Below, piece after piece: positions 43,021 through 52,083 of a DNA stretch of 64,000 bases. The stretch lies in assembly GCF_024436035.1 (NCBI RefSeq), contig NZ_JANFNG010000023.1, positions 33,550 to 97,549 of the forward strand. Reading direction: 5' to 3'. The number at the start of each line of letters is the position of its first letter. Within the stretch, counting starts at the first letter, position 1. The DNA is from Streptomyces humicola. Lineage in GTDB: Bacteria > Actinomycetota > Actinomycetes > Streptomycetales > Streptomycetaceae. The position numbers and the translations under genes are program-made. The notes below the pieces were generated by a model. That model was given only the letters and a program-made list of their open reading frames with translations. It did not search any database and had not been told where the DNA came from.

Positions 43021-43044
43021 CGCGTCAAGGCAGCGCTGCGGCCG

Positions 43045-43060
43045 ACCCCTCGCGCGGGGT
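43045..43060 (+). terminator. Intrinsic terminator-like hairpin after the MOSC gene
   Basis: ACCCC (43045-43049) pairs with GGGGT (43056-43060) over TCGCGC and is followed by GTTTTC. Short stem with a T-rich tail, 25 bp after the stop. Confidence 0.5.
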
Positions 43061-43139
43061 GTTTTCGGGCGCTTTCGGGCCGCCCCGCGCATGTGTTGTG
43101 CCGTTTGCGGTACTTGGACGTGCGAGGGGGTGAGGTGCG

Positions 43140-43766
43140 ATGCGGCCGACGGGACCGATGCCCGCGATGCCGGGCGCCTGGCGGTGGCGGCCCAACCCGC
43201 TACGGCGCCGCAGCGACGTGGTCGAGGCCTGGGCCGGTCTCGCCACGGCCGCCGTGGTGGCGGTCGGCGCGCCCGCGGCAGGGCTCGCCACCGGCCGGAC
43301 CGTCGGGTACGAGCTGCAGCGGACGGTGCGCCTCCAGCATGCCCAGCGCCACCTGGTGCCGGCCACCGTGCTGAGCACCTCAGCCCGCACCGTCCCCGCC
43401 GTCAGCGCGGACGGCGACTCGACGGACGGTCAGGACACCGTCCGCTCGGCCGTCGTGCGCTGGACAGCACCCGACGGAACGGTCCGCACCGGGACGATAC
43501 ACATCGTGCTGCCCCGCCAGTCCGGTGACCGCGTTCCGGTGTGGATCGACACAAGGGGCGTGCTGACCGGCCGCCCCATGGACCGGTCCACGGCCACCAC
43601 CAACGCGGTCGCCGCCGGCCTCGGTGTAGCCGCGGGCGTCGCATCGTTCGCGTGCGGGATGCGCCAGCTCCTCGGCTGGCGGATCCTGCGCCGCCGCCTC
43701 GCGGACTGGGAGCGCGCATGGGCTCGGCTCGGCCAGGACTGGGGCCGCGCCGGCGCCGGAGGCTGA
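43140..43766 (+). CDS. Rv1733c-like membrane protein
   Basis: 208 aa from ATG 43140. Two membrane helices, one near residues 32-54 (AWAGLATAAVVAVGAPAAG) and one near 148-170 (TNAVAAGLGVAAGVASFACG), flank an extracytoplasmic loop with TAPDGTVRTGTIHIVLPRQS and RVPVWIDTRGVLTGRP. This layout is that of the actinobacterial Rv1733c-like family, of unknown function. Upstream of the beta-helix/AAA+ gene on the same strand, 153 bp apart. Confidence 0.78.
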   Translation: MRPTGPMPAMPGAWRWRPNPLRRRSDVVEAWAGLATAAVVAVGAPAAGLATGRTVGYELQRTVRLQHAQRHLVPATVLSTSARTVPAVSADGDSTDGQDTVRSAVVRWTAPDGTVRTGTIHIVLPRQSGDRVPVWIDTRGVLTGRPMDRSTATTNAVAAGLGVAAGVASFACGMRQLLGWRILRRRLADWERAWARLGQDWGRAGAGG

Positions 43767-43919
43767 CCGCTATACCACCGATTGCTCCGCTACGGCGCTT
43801 TCCGCCCGAACCGCCGCACGGGACAAGGCTTCTGGGCTCGTCGGTGCAGGGGCGCCCCCGGCTCGCGCTACCGTGGAGCCCCGGTCCGCAGACCCAAGAG
43901 GTGGGGGCAGAACAGCACC

Positions 43920-46388
43920 ATGGCACAGGGCGTGGCTCAGGTGACGCACACCGGTACGTCGCGGTGGCGGCGCCGCACGGGCGAGTACGACACCCTCGCC
44001 GCCGCCCTGGAGGCGGCAGGCGACGGCGATGTCGTCGCGGTCGTCCCCGGCACCTACCGGGAGAACATCGTCGTCCAACGCGCCGTGACGCTGCGGGGAG
44101 CCGAGGGCCCGGGTTCCGTGCGCATCGCCCCGCCGGGTGGCGTCGCCCTGACGGTGCGCGCCGCTGCCACCGTGCAGGACCTGCACATCGAGGGCCAGGA
44201 CACTTCCGCCGCAGCCCTGCTCGTCGAGGGGTCGACACCCGAGTTGCAGGGGCTGAAGGTCGTCACCCGCTCGGCCGTGGGCATAGAGGTCCGCGACCGC
44301 GCCCGCCCCACCGTACGCCGCTGCACCGTGGACAACCCGGCGGGTCTCGGCATCAGCGTGCTCGACTCGTCCGGCGGCCTGTTCGAGGAGTGCGAGGTGG
44401 TCGCGGCCGGCCAGTCGGGCTTCGCCGTCCGCAGCGGCGCCTCACCGCGCCTCGACCGCTGCCGCATCCACCATGCGAGCGGCGCCGGCCTGGCCGTGAC
44501 CGGTGACGGGACGGTCGCCGAGGCCGTCGGCTGCGAGATGTACGAGATCAAGGGCACCGGTGTGCAGGTCACGGCACGGGCCGCAGGCCATCTCACCGAC
44601 TGCCAGGTGCACCGTACGACCGGCGACGGCGTCACCCTCGACACCGACGCCGTCCTCACCCTCGCCGACTGCGACATCCACGACATACCCGAGAACGCGA
44701 TCGACCTGCGGTCGCGCTCGGTGCTGACCCTCACCCGCTCGACGGTGCGCCGCTTCGGCCGCAACGGCCTGTCCGTATGGGACCCGGGCACCCGCGCCGA
44801 CGCCAACCAGTGCGAGATCCACGACAGCGAGGGCGACTATCCGGCGGTGTGGATCAGCGACGGCGCCGCGGCCGTGCTGGACTCCTGCCGCGTGCACGAT
44901 GTGCCCGATGCCCTGTTCGTCCTCGACCGGGGCTCGCGCGCCGACGTCGTCGACAGCGACATCGCCCAGGTGCGCAACACCGCCGTCTCCGTCAGCGACG
45001 GTGCCACCGTGCAGATCGACGACTGCCGCATCCGGGAGGCCACAACCGGCGCCTGGTTCCGCGACCACGGAAGCGGAGGCACCCTCGCCGCCAGCACCAT
45101 CGACGCCGTGGCGACGGGCGTCATCGTCACCAAGGGCGCGGATCCCACGATCGAACGGTGCACCGTCGCCTCCCCCGCCGAGGCCGGGTTCTACGTCTCC
45201 GCGGGCGGGCGCGGTACGTTCACCGGCTGCCGGGTCACCGGCAGCCGCGGCTACGGATTCCACATCATCGACGGGTGCCGTACCACGTTGACCCGGTGCC
45301 GTACCGAGCGCTGTTCGCGCGGCGGCTACGAGTTTGCCGAACCGGGACCGGTCGCCAAGGAGTGCACGAGCGACGAGAGCGCCGAGCTGCGCGTCGTCCC
45401 CGATTCCGCCGGCCGTCCCGGCCCGCCCTCGGCCGCCCGGACGGAGGGCCTGCCGCCGCACCCCGCAACCGCCCCGGCCGCGATGACGGCCACCGGGACG
45501 GGCTCGTACGGTCTGCTGGGCGGGGTGCCCGAGCCGCGCCCTGCCGAGGGCGCCTCCGGGGCCGAGGCCCCGGCCGCACGCCCCGCCGAGGCCGTGCTCG
45601 GTGAACTCGACGCGCTGGTGGGCCTGGAGAGCGTCAAGCGCGAGGTGCGCGCCCTGATCGACCTGATCGCCGTCGGCCGCCGCCGGCGGCAGGCCGGTCT
45701 CAAGGCCCCCTCCCCCCGCCGTCATCTGGTCTTCACCGGCTCTCCCGGCACCGGCAAGACGACGGTGGCCCGGCTGTACGGCGAGATCCTGGCGTCGCTA
45801 GGCGTCCTGGACACCGGGCACCTCGTCGAGGTCTCCCGCGTCGACCTCGTCGGCGAGCACATCGGCTCGACGGCGATCCGCACCCAGGAGGCGTTCGAAC
45901 GCGCGCGTGGAGGTGTGCTCTTCATCGACGAGGCATACGCGCTTGCGCCCGAGGATTCGGGGCGGGATTTCGGCCGCGAGGCGATCGACACCCTGGTGAA
46001 GCTGATGGAGGACCACCGGGACGCGGTCGTGGTGATCGTCGCCGGGTACACGGCGGAGATGAAGCGCTTCCTGGCCTCCAACCCCGGTGTGGCGTCCCGC
46101 TTCTCACGAACCATCACCTTCGGCGACTACACGGCCGAGGAGCTGCTGCGGATCGTGGGCTCCCAGGCCGACGAGCACGAGTACCGCCTCGGGGAGGGCA
46201 CCGACGAGGCGTTGCTGAAGTACTTCACGGCACTTCCGAAGGGCCCGTCCTTCGGCAACGGGCGCGCCGCGAGGCTGACCTTCGAGGCCATGGTCGAGCG
46301 GCACGCGGGCCGGGTGGCCCAGCTCTGCGAACCGACCCATGACGACCTGCAGCTGCTCTACGCCGAGGACCTCCCCGAGCTTCCCTGA
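43920..46388 (+). CDS. Right-handed beta-helix / AAA+ ATPase fusion (EccA/CbbX-type AAA)
   Basis: 822 aa. Residues about 25-480 are a parallel beta-helix: about 20 repeats of roughly 23 aa, such as AVTLRGAEGPGSVRIAPPGG, PRLDRCRIHHASGAGLAVTG and RGYGFHIIDGCRTTLTRC. A Pro/Ala linker (480-560) joins a CbbX/EccA-type AAA+ module: LVGLESVKREVRALIDLI near 565, Walker A FTGSPGTGKTTVARLYGE near 605, Walker B GVLFIDEAYALAP near 665, arginine-finger region NPGVASRFSRTITF near 720. The helix may bind a polymer or client and the ATPase remodel it. No signal peptide, so cytosolic. No type VII secretion genes are nearby. Confidence 0.9.
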   Translation: MAQGVAQVTHTGTSRWRRRTGEYDTLAAALEAAGDGDVVAVVPGTYRENIVVQRAVTLRGAEGPGSVRIAPPGGVALTVRAAATVQDLHIEGQDTSAAALLVEGSTPELQGLKVVTRSAVGIEVRDRARPTVRRCTVDNPAGLGISVLDSSGGLFEECEVVAAGQSGFAVRSGASPRLDRCRIHHASGAGLAVTGDGTVAEAVGCEMYEIKGTGVQVTARAAGHLTDCQVHRTTGDGVTLDTDAVLTLADCDIHDIPENAIDLRSRSVLTLTRSTVRRFGRNGLSVWDPGTRADANQCEIHDSEGDYPAVWISDGAAAVLDSCRVHDVPDALFVLDRGSRADVVDSDIAQVRNTAVSVSDGATVQIDDCRIREATTGAWFRDHGSGGTLAASTIDAVATGVIVTKGADPTIERCTVASPAEAGFYVSAGGRGTFTGCRVTGSRGYGFHIIDGCRTTLTRCRTERCSRGGYEFAEPGPVAKECTSDESAELRVVPDSAGRPGPPSAARTEGLPPHPATAPAAMTATGTGSYGLLGGVPEPRPAEGASGAEAPAARPAEAVLGELDALVGLESVKREVRALIDLIAVGRRRRQAGLKAPSPRRHLVFTGSPGTGKTTVARLYGEILASLGVLDTGHLVEVSRVDLVGEHIGSTAIRTQEAFERARGGVLFIDEAYALAPEDSGRDFGREAIDTLVKLMEDHRDAVVVIVAGYTAEMKRFLASNPGVASRFSRTITFGDYTAEELLRIVGSQADEHEYRLGEGTDEALLKYFTALPKGPSFGNGRAARLTFEAMVERHAGRVAQLCEPTHDDLQLLYAEDLPELP

Positions 46389-46451
46389 CCGGGCCGCCGT
46401 CCCGACGGATCACGATGTCGTATCCCCGTGGGAAGATGGCACGGACGGCGC

Positions 46452-46493
46452 AGAACGCAGACGACGCAGACGACGCAGACGACGCAGACGACG
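46452..46493 (+). repeat. 9-bp tandem repeat upstream of the DeoR-type gene
   Basis: The unit ACGACGCAG occurs three times perfectly (46461-46487), preceded by a degenerate copy and followed by a partial one. It ends next to the ribosome binding site of the DeoR gene and lies in the untranslated leader. Confidence 0.9.
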
Positions 46494-46509
46494 GAAGGGA
46501 CGGGCGCGG

Positions 46510-47358
46510 GTGGGCGACAACCAGAACCTCCTGGCTGAGCAGCGGCGTGCCCTGATCCTCGACGAGGTCAGGCGGCGCGGCGGGGTGCGTGTCAACGAAC
46601 TGACCCGCAAGCTCAACGTCTCCGACATGACTGTGCGGCGTGATCTCGACGCGCTCGCGCACCAGGGCATGGTCGAGAAGGTGCACGGCGGAGCGGTCCC
46701 GGTCGCCGAGGCGAGCAGCCACGAGCCGGGGTTCGAGGCGAAGGCGGGCCTCGAACCGGGTGCGAAGGAGGCAATCGCGCGCGCCGCCGCCTCCATGGTC
46801 GTGCCCGGCAGCGCCATCGCCCTGTCCGGCGGCACGACCACCTACGCGCTCGCGCACCATCTCCTCGACGTGCCCGATTTGACGGTCGTCACCAACTCGG
46901 TGCGCGTCGCGGACGTCTTCCACACCGGGCAGCGCCGGTCGGGCAGTGGCACACAGCGGGCGGTCCGCCCCGGGGCCGCGACGGTGGTGCTGACCGGCGG
47001 CGTGCGGACCCCGTCCGACTCCCTCGTCGGCCCGGTCGCCGACCGCGCGATCCGCTCCCTCCACTTCGATCTGCTCTTCCTCGGTGTGCACGGCCTGTCG
47101 GTCGAGGCAGGCCTGTCCACGCCGAATCTCGCCGAGGCGGAGACCAACCGGCAGTTCGTGCGCTCGGCGCGACGCGTCGTGGTGATAGCCGACCACACCA
47201 AGTGGGGTACGGTCGGGCTGAGTTCCTTTGCCACGCTCGACGAGGTCTCCACCCTGGTGACCGACGCCGGCATACCGCCGCAAGTGCGCGCGGAGATCTC
47301 CGAGCATCTGGCGGATCTGGTCGTCGCTGGCGAGACGGACGAGGCCACGGAGGCCTGA
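46510..47358 (+). CDS. DeoR/GlpR family transcriptional regulator
   Basis: 282 aa from GTG 46510, GGAAGGGA upstream. N-terminal wHTH (ILDEVRRRGGVRVNELTRKL, SDMTVRRDLDALAHQGMVEK) and a C-terminal sugar-isomerase-like sensor domain with AIALSGGTTTYALAHHL, VLTGGVRTPSDSLVGP and VVIADHTKWG. Typically senses a sugar phosphate and represses carbohydrate genes. No sugar operon is adjacent. A 9-bp repeat lies in its leader. Confidence 0.92.
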   Translation: MGDNQNLLAEQRRALILDEVRRRGGVRVNELTRKLNVSDMTVRRDLDALAHQGMVEKVHGGAVPVAEASSHEPGFEAKAGLEPGAKEAIARAAASMVVPGSAIALSGGTTTYALAHHLLDVPDLTVVTNSVRVADVFHTGQRRSGSGTQRAVRPGAATVVLTGGVRTPSDSLVGPVADRAIRSLHFDLLFLGVHGLSVEAGLSTPNLAEAETNRQFVRSARRVVVIADHTKWGTVGLSSFATLDEVSTLVTDAGIPPQVRAEISEHLADLVVAGETDEATEA

Positions 47359-47380
47359 GCAGGCTGCGCACACAACGGGA

Positions 47381-47395
47381 CTGACATACCGTCAG
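47381..47395. promoter_or_regulatory. Palindromic operator CTGACATACCGTCAG
   Basis: Core CTGAC-N5-GTCAG, identical in its outer arms to those at 21668-21684 and 28326-28340. 53 bp upstream of the SRPBCC gene start. Its recurrence in front of a gene far from the fatty/steroid block suggests a shared regulator. Confidence 0.65.
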
Positions 47396-47447
47396 CTATC
47401 GCGTACCGTACGGCTTGCCCGGCCGTTCCGATCAGGAGGTGCCCGTC

Positions 47448-47924
47448 ATGCCGCGCCGACTCCGCCCCGTCGGTCTCGACTTCGTCGGCAGCGCTCCGCT
47501 ACGTCTGGTCTTCGCCGACGAGATCTCCGCCGGACCCGCCGAGGTGTTCCACGCCCTCGCCCACGACACCGCCGGCTGGAAGGAGTGGTTCGGCGCGGTC
47601 ACGCTGGCGCGCCCCACCGACGGAGGCCGCGAGATCGGTCTCATGGGCGGCGTGAGGTTCAGCGAGACGGTGCTCGCCTCGGACGACCCGACCCGTTATG
47701 CGTACCGGGTCGACACCACCAATGCCCCCGTCGTCCGCGCTCTTGCGGAGGAGTGGCTGCTCTCCCCCACCGCTCCGGGCGGCACGCGCGTCCAGTGGAC
47801 CTTCGCCGTGGACGCTCCCGCGGGCGCCCGCGGTCTGCTCCGGGTGGCGCGTCCCGGCCTGGGTCACGCCTTCCGCGACGCCGTGCGCTCCCTGGACGCT
47901 GCGCTCGCCGCCGCCCGCGGCTGA
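47448..47924 (+). CDS. SRPBCC family protein
   Basis: 158 aa, ATG preceded by AGGAGGT at 7 nt. START-like fold: LRLVFADEISAGPAEVFHAL, WKEWFGAVTLARP, ETVLASDDPTRYAYRV, EEWLLSPTAPGGTRVQWTF and a C-terminal helix. A ligand-binding fold used for lipids, polyketides and small hydrophobics. The CTGAC-N5-GTCAG operator ties it to the acyl-CoA/steroid genes 20 kb away (inference). Confidence 0.82.
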   Translation: MPRRLRPVGLDFVGSAPLRLVFADEISAGPAEVFHALAHDTAGWKEWFGAVTLARPTDGGREIGLMGGVRFSETVLASDDPTRYAYRVDTTNAPVVRALAEEWLLSPTAPGGTRVQWTFAVDAPAGARGLLRVARPGLGHAFRDAVRSLDAALAAARG

Positions 47925-47933
47925 CGGACGGGT

Positions 47934-49085
47934 TCAGTCCGACCAGGTGCCGGTGGCGAGGAACCCGTCGATCGCGGCCGCGTAGGGAGCGATGTCAAGG
48001 CCCTGTTCCGCCAGCCACGCGTCCGAGTAGTACTTGTCGAGATAGCGGTCGCCCGGATCGCACAGCAGCGTCACCACGCTCCCGGTCCGCCCCTGGGCCA
48101 GCATCTCGGCCACGATGCGCAGCGCCCCCCACAGTCCCGTACCCGTCGAGCCGCCCGCCTTGCGGCCGATCGCCCGTTCCAGCGCACGCACAGCCGCGAC
48201 CGACGCCGCGTCCGGCACCTTCATCATCCGGTCGATGGAGCTCGCGACGAAGCTGGGCTCCATCCGTGGCCGCCCGATCCCCTCGATGCGGGAGCCCCGC
48301 TCGCAGACCACATCGGGATCACCGGTGACCCAGCCGTCGAAGAAGCACGAGTTCTCCGGGTCGGCGACACAGACTCGCGTGTCGTACTGCATGTAGTGCA
48401 CATACCGGGCGATGGTGGCCGAGGTACCGCCCGTGCCGGCCGTGGCGACGATCCACGCCGGTTCGGGATGGCGCTCCTTGTCGAGTTGTTGATAAATCGA
48501 TTCGGCGATGTTGTTGTTGCCACGCCAGTCGGTCGCCCGTTCGGCGTAGGTGAACTGGTCCATGTAATGACCGCCGGACTCCGCCGCCAGGCGGGCGGAG
48601 ATCTCGTAGATCGTCCGCGAATCGTCCACCAGATGGCATCGACCGCCATGGAACTCGATCAGGCGCTGCTTCTCACGACTGGTCGTGCGCGGCATCACCG
48701 CGATGAACGGCACGCCGATGAGCCCTGCGAAGTACGCCTCGGAGACGGCCGTCGAGCCGCTCGACGCCTCGATCACGGGCCGGTCCGGCCGGATCCAGCC
48801 GTTGCACAGCCCGTACAGGAACAGCGAACGTGCGAGGCGATGCTTGAGCGAGCCCGTGGGGTGGGTCGACTCGTCCTTCAAGTACAAGTCGATTCCCCAG
48901 TGTTCGGGCAGCGGAAAACGCAGCAGATGCGTGTCGGCGCTCCGGTTCGCGTCGGCCTGGACCTTGCGCACGGCTTCCTTCAGCCAGGCGCGGTAGCGCT
49001 CGTCCGAGCGGTCGACATCCACGGTGGCGGCAGGCGCGTCGCCTCCTGCGAGATGGCGGTCGCCGGCCTGTTCGACGGTGTCCAC
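47934..49085 (-). CDS. PLP-dependent cysteine synthase family enzyme, Cds1-like
   Basis: 383 aa from GTG 49085 (ATG 49145 is possible). Fold type II PLP enzyme: [20 protein letters not shown] near residue 72 with the PLP lysine, [39 protein letters not shown] with the phosphate loop, [20 protein letters not shown] near the end. Close in my memory to mycobacterial Cds1 (Rv3684), which degrades L-cysteine to H2S, pyruvate and ammonia. A synthase role is the alternative. Single gene. Confidence 0.85.
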   Translation of the reverse strand: MDTVEQAGDRHLAGGDAPAATVDVDRSDERYRAWLKEAVRKVQADANRSADTHLLRFPLPEHWGIDLYLKDESTHPTGSLKHRLARSLFLYGLCNGWIRPDRPVIEASSGSTAVSEAYFAGLIGVPFIAVMPRTTSREKQRLIEFHGGRCHLVDDSRTIYEISARLAAESGGHYMDQFTYAERATDWRGNNNIAESIYQQLDKERHPEPAWIVATAGTGGTSATIARYVHYMQYDTRVCVADPENSCFFDGWVTGDPDVVCERGSRIEGIGRPRMEPSFVASSIDRMMKVPDAASVAAVRALERAIGRKAGGSTGTGLWGALRIVAEMLAQGRTGSVVTLLCDPGDRYLDKYYSDAWLAEQGLDIAPYAAAIDGFLATGTWSD

Positions 49086-49260
49086 GTGCTTCCCGCCTCC
49101 CGCTCGCCCCGCTCCCGGCCACCGTGCCGGGCACGGTTCGATCATAGGCAGCCACCGCACGAACAGCGCGCGCACTGGTGCGCGGACCGCGGGCGCGGCA
49201 CACTGCGCTCACGCGGCCATGCACGGCCACACGCGGCACTGCGGGCGAAGGGGGTGCACC

Positions 49261-49593
49261 GTGGCGGAGTCCGATTTCAGCCTCAGCGGGGTCCAGATCA
49301 GAAGATGGCTGCGTTCACTGACCCGGGCGGGTGAGGTGCAAGTGGGTGAAGGGCGGCTGGTGTTGCGGACCAGCCGTGGCCAGGAGATCGACAGCGCCCC
49401 GCTGGCGACGGCGCATGCGAGCGCGCCACGCTGGTATCCGGCCAAGGGCCGGACCCGTGTGGTGCTCGACGGCAGGCATTATCTGCTGCGGCTCGGAGAA
49501 GCCGAGTCGGACGCGGCGCGGCGTTTCCTCGACGCGCTGGGCTCTGCACGCGGGCACGCCGGGCCGCCCGGACGGGGGCGTACACGGGGCTGA
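49261..49593 (+). CDS. Hypothetical protein
   Basis: 110 aa from GTG 49261 after GAAGGGGG. A predicted alpha/beta domain: SDFSLSGVQIRRWLRSL, GEGRLVLRTSRGQEIDSAPL, KGRTRVVLDGRHYLLRLGEA, then a Gly/Arg-rich tail. No family recognised. It is divergent from the Cds1-like gene across 175 bp. Confidence 0.65.
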   Translation: MAESDFSLSGVQIRRWLRSLTRAGEVQVGEGRLVLRTSRGQEIDSAPLATAHASAPRWYPAKGRTRVVLDGRHYLLRLGEAESDAARRFLDALGSARGHAGPPGRGRTRG

Positions 49594-49653
49594 ATCAGGG
49601 GGCTGAATCAGGAGGACTCCCCGCGCCGGGAGTTGCAGATTTCAGCTCGTGGG

Positions 49654-49667
49654 GTGACTCTGGTCAC
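49654..49667. promoter_or_regulatory. GTGAC-N4-GTCAC dyad upstream of the RsbW-like gene
   Basis: GTGACTCTGGTCAC has perfect 5-bp arms, 119 bp before the start. It nearly fits the BldD box but the central spacing is one base short. Confidence 0.4.
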
Positions 49668-49785
49668 ACACACGGAGTACATGCGTCGTCACCGTATGTA
49701 TGTCCTGCTCAGGCTTTCCCATTCGAGCGGGCCGGGGCCGGGCCCCGGACACGAGGTCGGCCCCACCCCGGAGGGAGTCGTAGCC

Positions 49786-50295
49786 GTGATCACCCACCAT
49801 CACACACGGCAGTGCTCGCTGGAACTGGAAGCACTGCCGCATCGGATCGGCCAGGTGCGCAGAATCGTCTCTGCAAAGCTCAGGTACTGGGATCTCCACC
49901 CGCTCATAGACGCCACGCTGCTCGGCATCACGGAACTGCTCGCCAACGTCCACCAGCACGCTCAGCCGGACAAACGCTGTTCCGTCGAGATGGTCTTCAG
50001 CAGCGGCCGGCTGACTGTCTCGGTGACCGACAACGACCCCAGGCCACCGCGGCTCGGCAGCCCCATCGAACCGCTCGCCACATCCGGGCGCGGCCTCGCG
50101 ATGGTCGCCGCGGTCAGCGAGAGCTGGGGCACTCGGCCCAGCTCCGCCAACGGCAGCGGCAAAGCCGTGTGGTTCACCCTCTCCGCACCGGTCGTTCCAC
50201 CTGCCGCCGCCCCCGCCGAAGCGGCTGTCCCCGCAGCGCTCACCATCAAGCGTCGCAGGACCCGACCGCAGGCCATCGCGGTCTCCCTCGCCTGA
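49786..50295 (+). CDS. ATP-binding protein, RsbW-like serine kinase family
   Basis: 169 aa from GTG 49786 (GGAGGGAG 8 nt before); the longer frame upstream is not supported. GHKL ATPase motifs: N box ITELLANVHQHAQPDKR near residue 48, G1 DNDPRPPRLG near 83, G2 TSGRGLAMVAAVSESWGT near 100. Such anti-sigma or regulatory kinases are abundant in streptomycetes and may pair with PP2C phosphatases. No sigma factor or STAS gene adjoins it. Confidence 0.88.
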   Translation: MITHHHTRQCSLELEALPHRIGQVRRIVSAKLRYWDLHPLIDATLLGITELLANVHQHAQPDKRCSVEMVFSSGRLTVSVTDNDPRPPRLGSPIEPLATSGRGLAMVAAVSESWGTRPSSANGSGKAVWFTLSAPVVPPAAAPAEAAVPAALTIKRRRTRPQAIAVSLA

Positions 50296-50380
50296 CCGGC
50301 CCGACACCAGGCTGCGCGCGCGTCCGGGGCCCACTCCCCTCCGGGGCCGCGCGCAGCACACGCAGGGTGGGCCGGCCGGA

Positions 50381-50671
50381 TCAGCGGCCGGGACCGGGCC
50401 GACTGCCGAACTCCTGGTCGAGCACGGACATCCGACGCCAGTACTCGTCCTCGTCGATCTCTCCCGCAGCGAACCTGCGGCCCAGCAGGGCGACCGGCGA
50501 CTCCCCGGACGGCTGCGGCGGCCCGAAGCGGTTCCAGGGGCCGCGTCCCCGCCACACGGTGCGGCGCAGCAGCGTGACGACACCGAAGACGACCACCGCC
50601 CACACGAGCGGGACGAAGAGGATCCACGGACCCGGCCCGCCGTCGTGCCAAGGGCCTGCCAGCATGTTCAT
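50381..50671 (-). CDS. SHOCT domain membrane protein
   Basis: 96 aa from ATG 50671 (GAGGAG 9 nt before). One membrane helix (WILFVPLVWAVVVFGVVTLL) and a C-terminal SHOCT motif LLGRRFAAGEIDEDEYWRRM. SHOCT domains mediate oligomerisation. Function unknown. Confidence 0.85.
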   Translation of the reverse strand: MNMLAGPWHDGGPGPWILFVPLVWAVVVFGVVTLLRRTVWRGRGPWNRFGPPQPSGESPVALLGRRFAAGEIDEDEYWRRMSVLDQEFGSRPGPGR

Positions 50672-50842
50672 ATCGGTCAACTCCTCGAAGGTTCCGGTCC
50701 GGTGCGGATCCGGGATCTCTCCCGGGTCGCTCCGGTTCTGACACCATCGAGAGTCGCCGTCCATCGCGCCCGCGTCGTCGTACGGCCGGTGCGACCTCGC
50801 ATACCCCAGCGGAAGTACGCCCCGGGGTGCACCGCTACGCCA

Positions 50843-52066
50843 CTACGTCGCGAGTGCGGCCAGCGGGTCGTCGAGGACCGGCTGCCAGGCGAGCTCGGCG
50901 GCGCCGACGAGGCTGTTGTGGTCGAGCGTGCACCCGAGGATCGGTACGGAGCCGCTGCGCCCCCACAGGCTGCGGTCGGCGACCACGGCGCGCAGCCGCT
51001 CGGGATCGGCGTCGAGAAGATGGCGGTGGAGCCCGCCGAGGACGATACGGTCGGGGTTGAACACGTTGACCAGGCCGGCGAGGCCGAGCCCGAGCCGGTC
51101 GATCAGCGCCTCCGCCGCAGCCCGGACCGAAGGGTCCGCGTACTCCTCGCGCAGCAGGGCAGCCGACTGGTACAGCAGCGAGACCTCGGGGCCGGGATCG
51201 CGCCCCGCGGCCTGGAGGAAGGCGAGCGGGTCGACCTCGACGTCCAGGCAGCCGCGCCCGCCGCAGTGGCAGGGCCGGCCCTCGGGGTTGACGGTGAGAT
51301 GGCCGACCTCCAGGGCGAGACCGGAGCTTCCGGTGTGCAGCCGGCCGTCGAGCACCAGCGCACCGCCGACGCCGCGGTGCCCGGTGGCCACGACGAGCAG
51401 ATGACGCGCGCCACGCCCCGCCCCGTGCCGGTGCTCGGCGAGCGCGGCGAGGTTGACGTCGTTCCCGACGAAGGAGGCCACCGGCACGCCGTCGGGGGTC
51501 GTGATGCCGTGCGCGAGGACCTGTTCGGCGAACACCTGCCGAACCGGTGCCCCTGCGGGCCAGGCGAGGTGCAGCGGGTTGAGGGCCGTTCCCTCGGGCT
51601 CGGCCACCGCTGACGGCACAGCCAGGCCTGCCCCCAGACAGCGCCGGCCCGTCGACTTCAGCAGATCGGCGCCTGCCTCGACGACGGCGCCGAGGACGTG
51701 CGCCGGGTCGGCGGGCACCGTCATGCAGCCGGGTGTGGTGGCGACGATGCGCCCGCCGAGCCCGACGAGCGCGGCCCGGAAGCCGTCGGAGTGCACCTGG
51801 GCGGCGAGGACGACAGGTCCGTCGGGGTTGACGTCGAGCCGGTGGGAGGGACGGCCCTGAGAACCGGCGACGACGGTGGGCCGGGTGTCCACCCGGATCA
51901 GACCGAGCACTTCCAGCTCGGCGGCGACCGCACCGGCGGTCGCGCGGGTCACTCCGAGCTCCGCGGTGAGCACGGCGCGGGTGGGAGCGCTGCCGGTGTG
52001 GACGAGCGTCAGGGCGGGACCTAGCGCCGAGCGCCCTCGTTCGAGCCTTGTACGGGTCTGCGTCAC
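50843..52066 (-). CDS. ROK family transcriptional regulator
   Basis: 407 aa from GTG 52066. An N-terminal MarR-like HTH (TRAVLTAELGVTRATAGAV) in about 1-75 and a ROK sugar-kinase-like domain: FVGNDVNLAALAEHRHGAGR near 215, the zinc motif CHCGGRGCLDVEVDP near 270. ROK repressors sense carbohydrates. The divergent MFS gene starts 18 bp away, with a promoter overlapping this start, so it probably represses that transporter. Confidence 0.92.
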   Translation of the reverse strand: MTQTRTRLERGRSALGPALTLVHTGSAPTRAVLTAELGVTRATAGAVAAELEVLGLIRVDTRPTVVAGSQGRPSHRLDVNPDGPVVLAAQVHSDGFRAALVGLGGRIVATTPGCMTVPADPAHVLGAVVEAGADLLKSTGRRCLGAGLAVPSAVAEPEGTALNPLHLAWPAGAPVRQVFAEQVLAHGITTPDGVPVASFVGNDVNLAALAEHRHGAGRGARHLLVVATGHRGVGGALVLDGRLHTGSSGLALEVGHLTVNPEGRPCHCGGRGCLDVEVDPLAFLQAAGRDPGPEVSLLYQSAALLREEYADPSVRAAAEALIDRLGLGLAGLVNVFNPDRIVLGGLHRHLLDADPERLRAVVADRSLWGRSGSVPILGCTLDHNSLVGAAELAWQPVLDDPLAALAT

Positions 52067-52077
52067 AGCCCTATTCT
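52048..52077 (+). promoter_or_regulatory. Predicted promoter for the MFS gene
   Basis: TTGTAC (52048-52053) and TATTCT (52072-52077), 18 bp apart, place the start of transcription at or beside the GTG at 52084. The transcript would be leaderless. Confidence 0.5.
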
Positions 52078-52083
52078 TACTTT

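Noticed and set aside
46339..46509. In-frame upstream extension of the DeoR gene encoding a run of 13 arginines
   Set aside because: The Arg run is simply the 9-bp repeat read in frame. No start with a binding site lies near, and the DeoR N-terminus begins at GTG 46510.
49654..49667. Possible BldD box
   Set aside because: The dyad is real but the centre is one base shorter than the BldD pattern I know, so it is listed only as a dyad.
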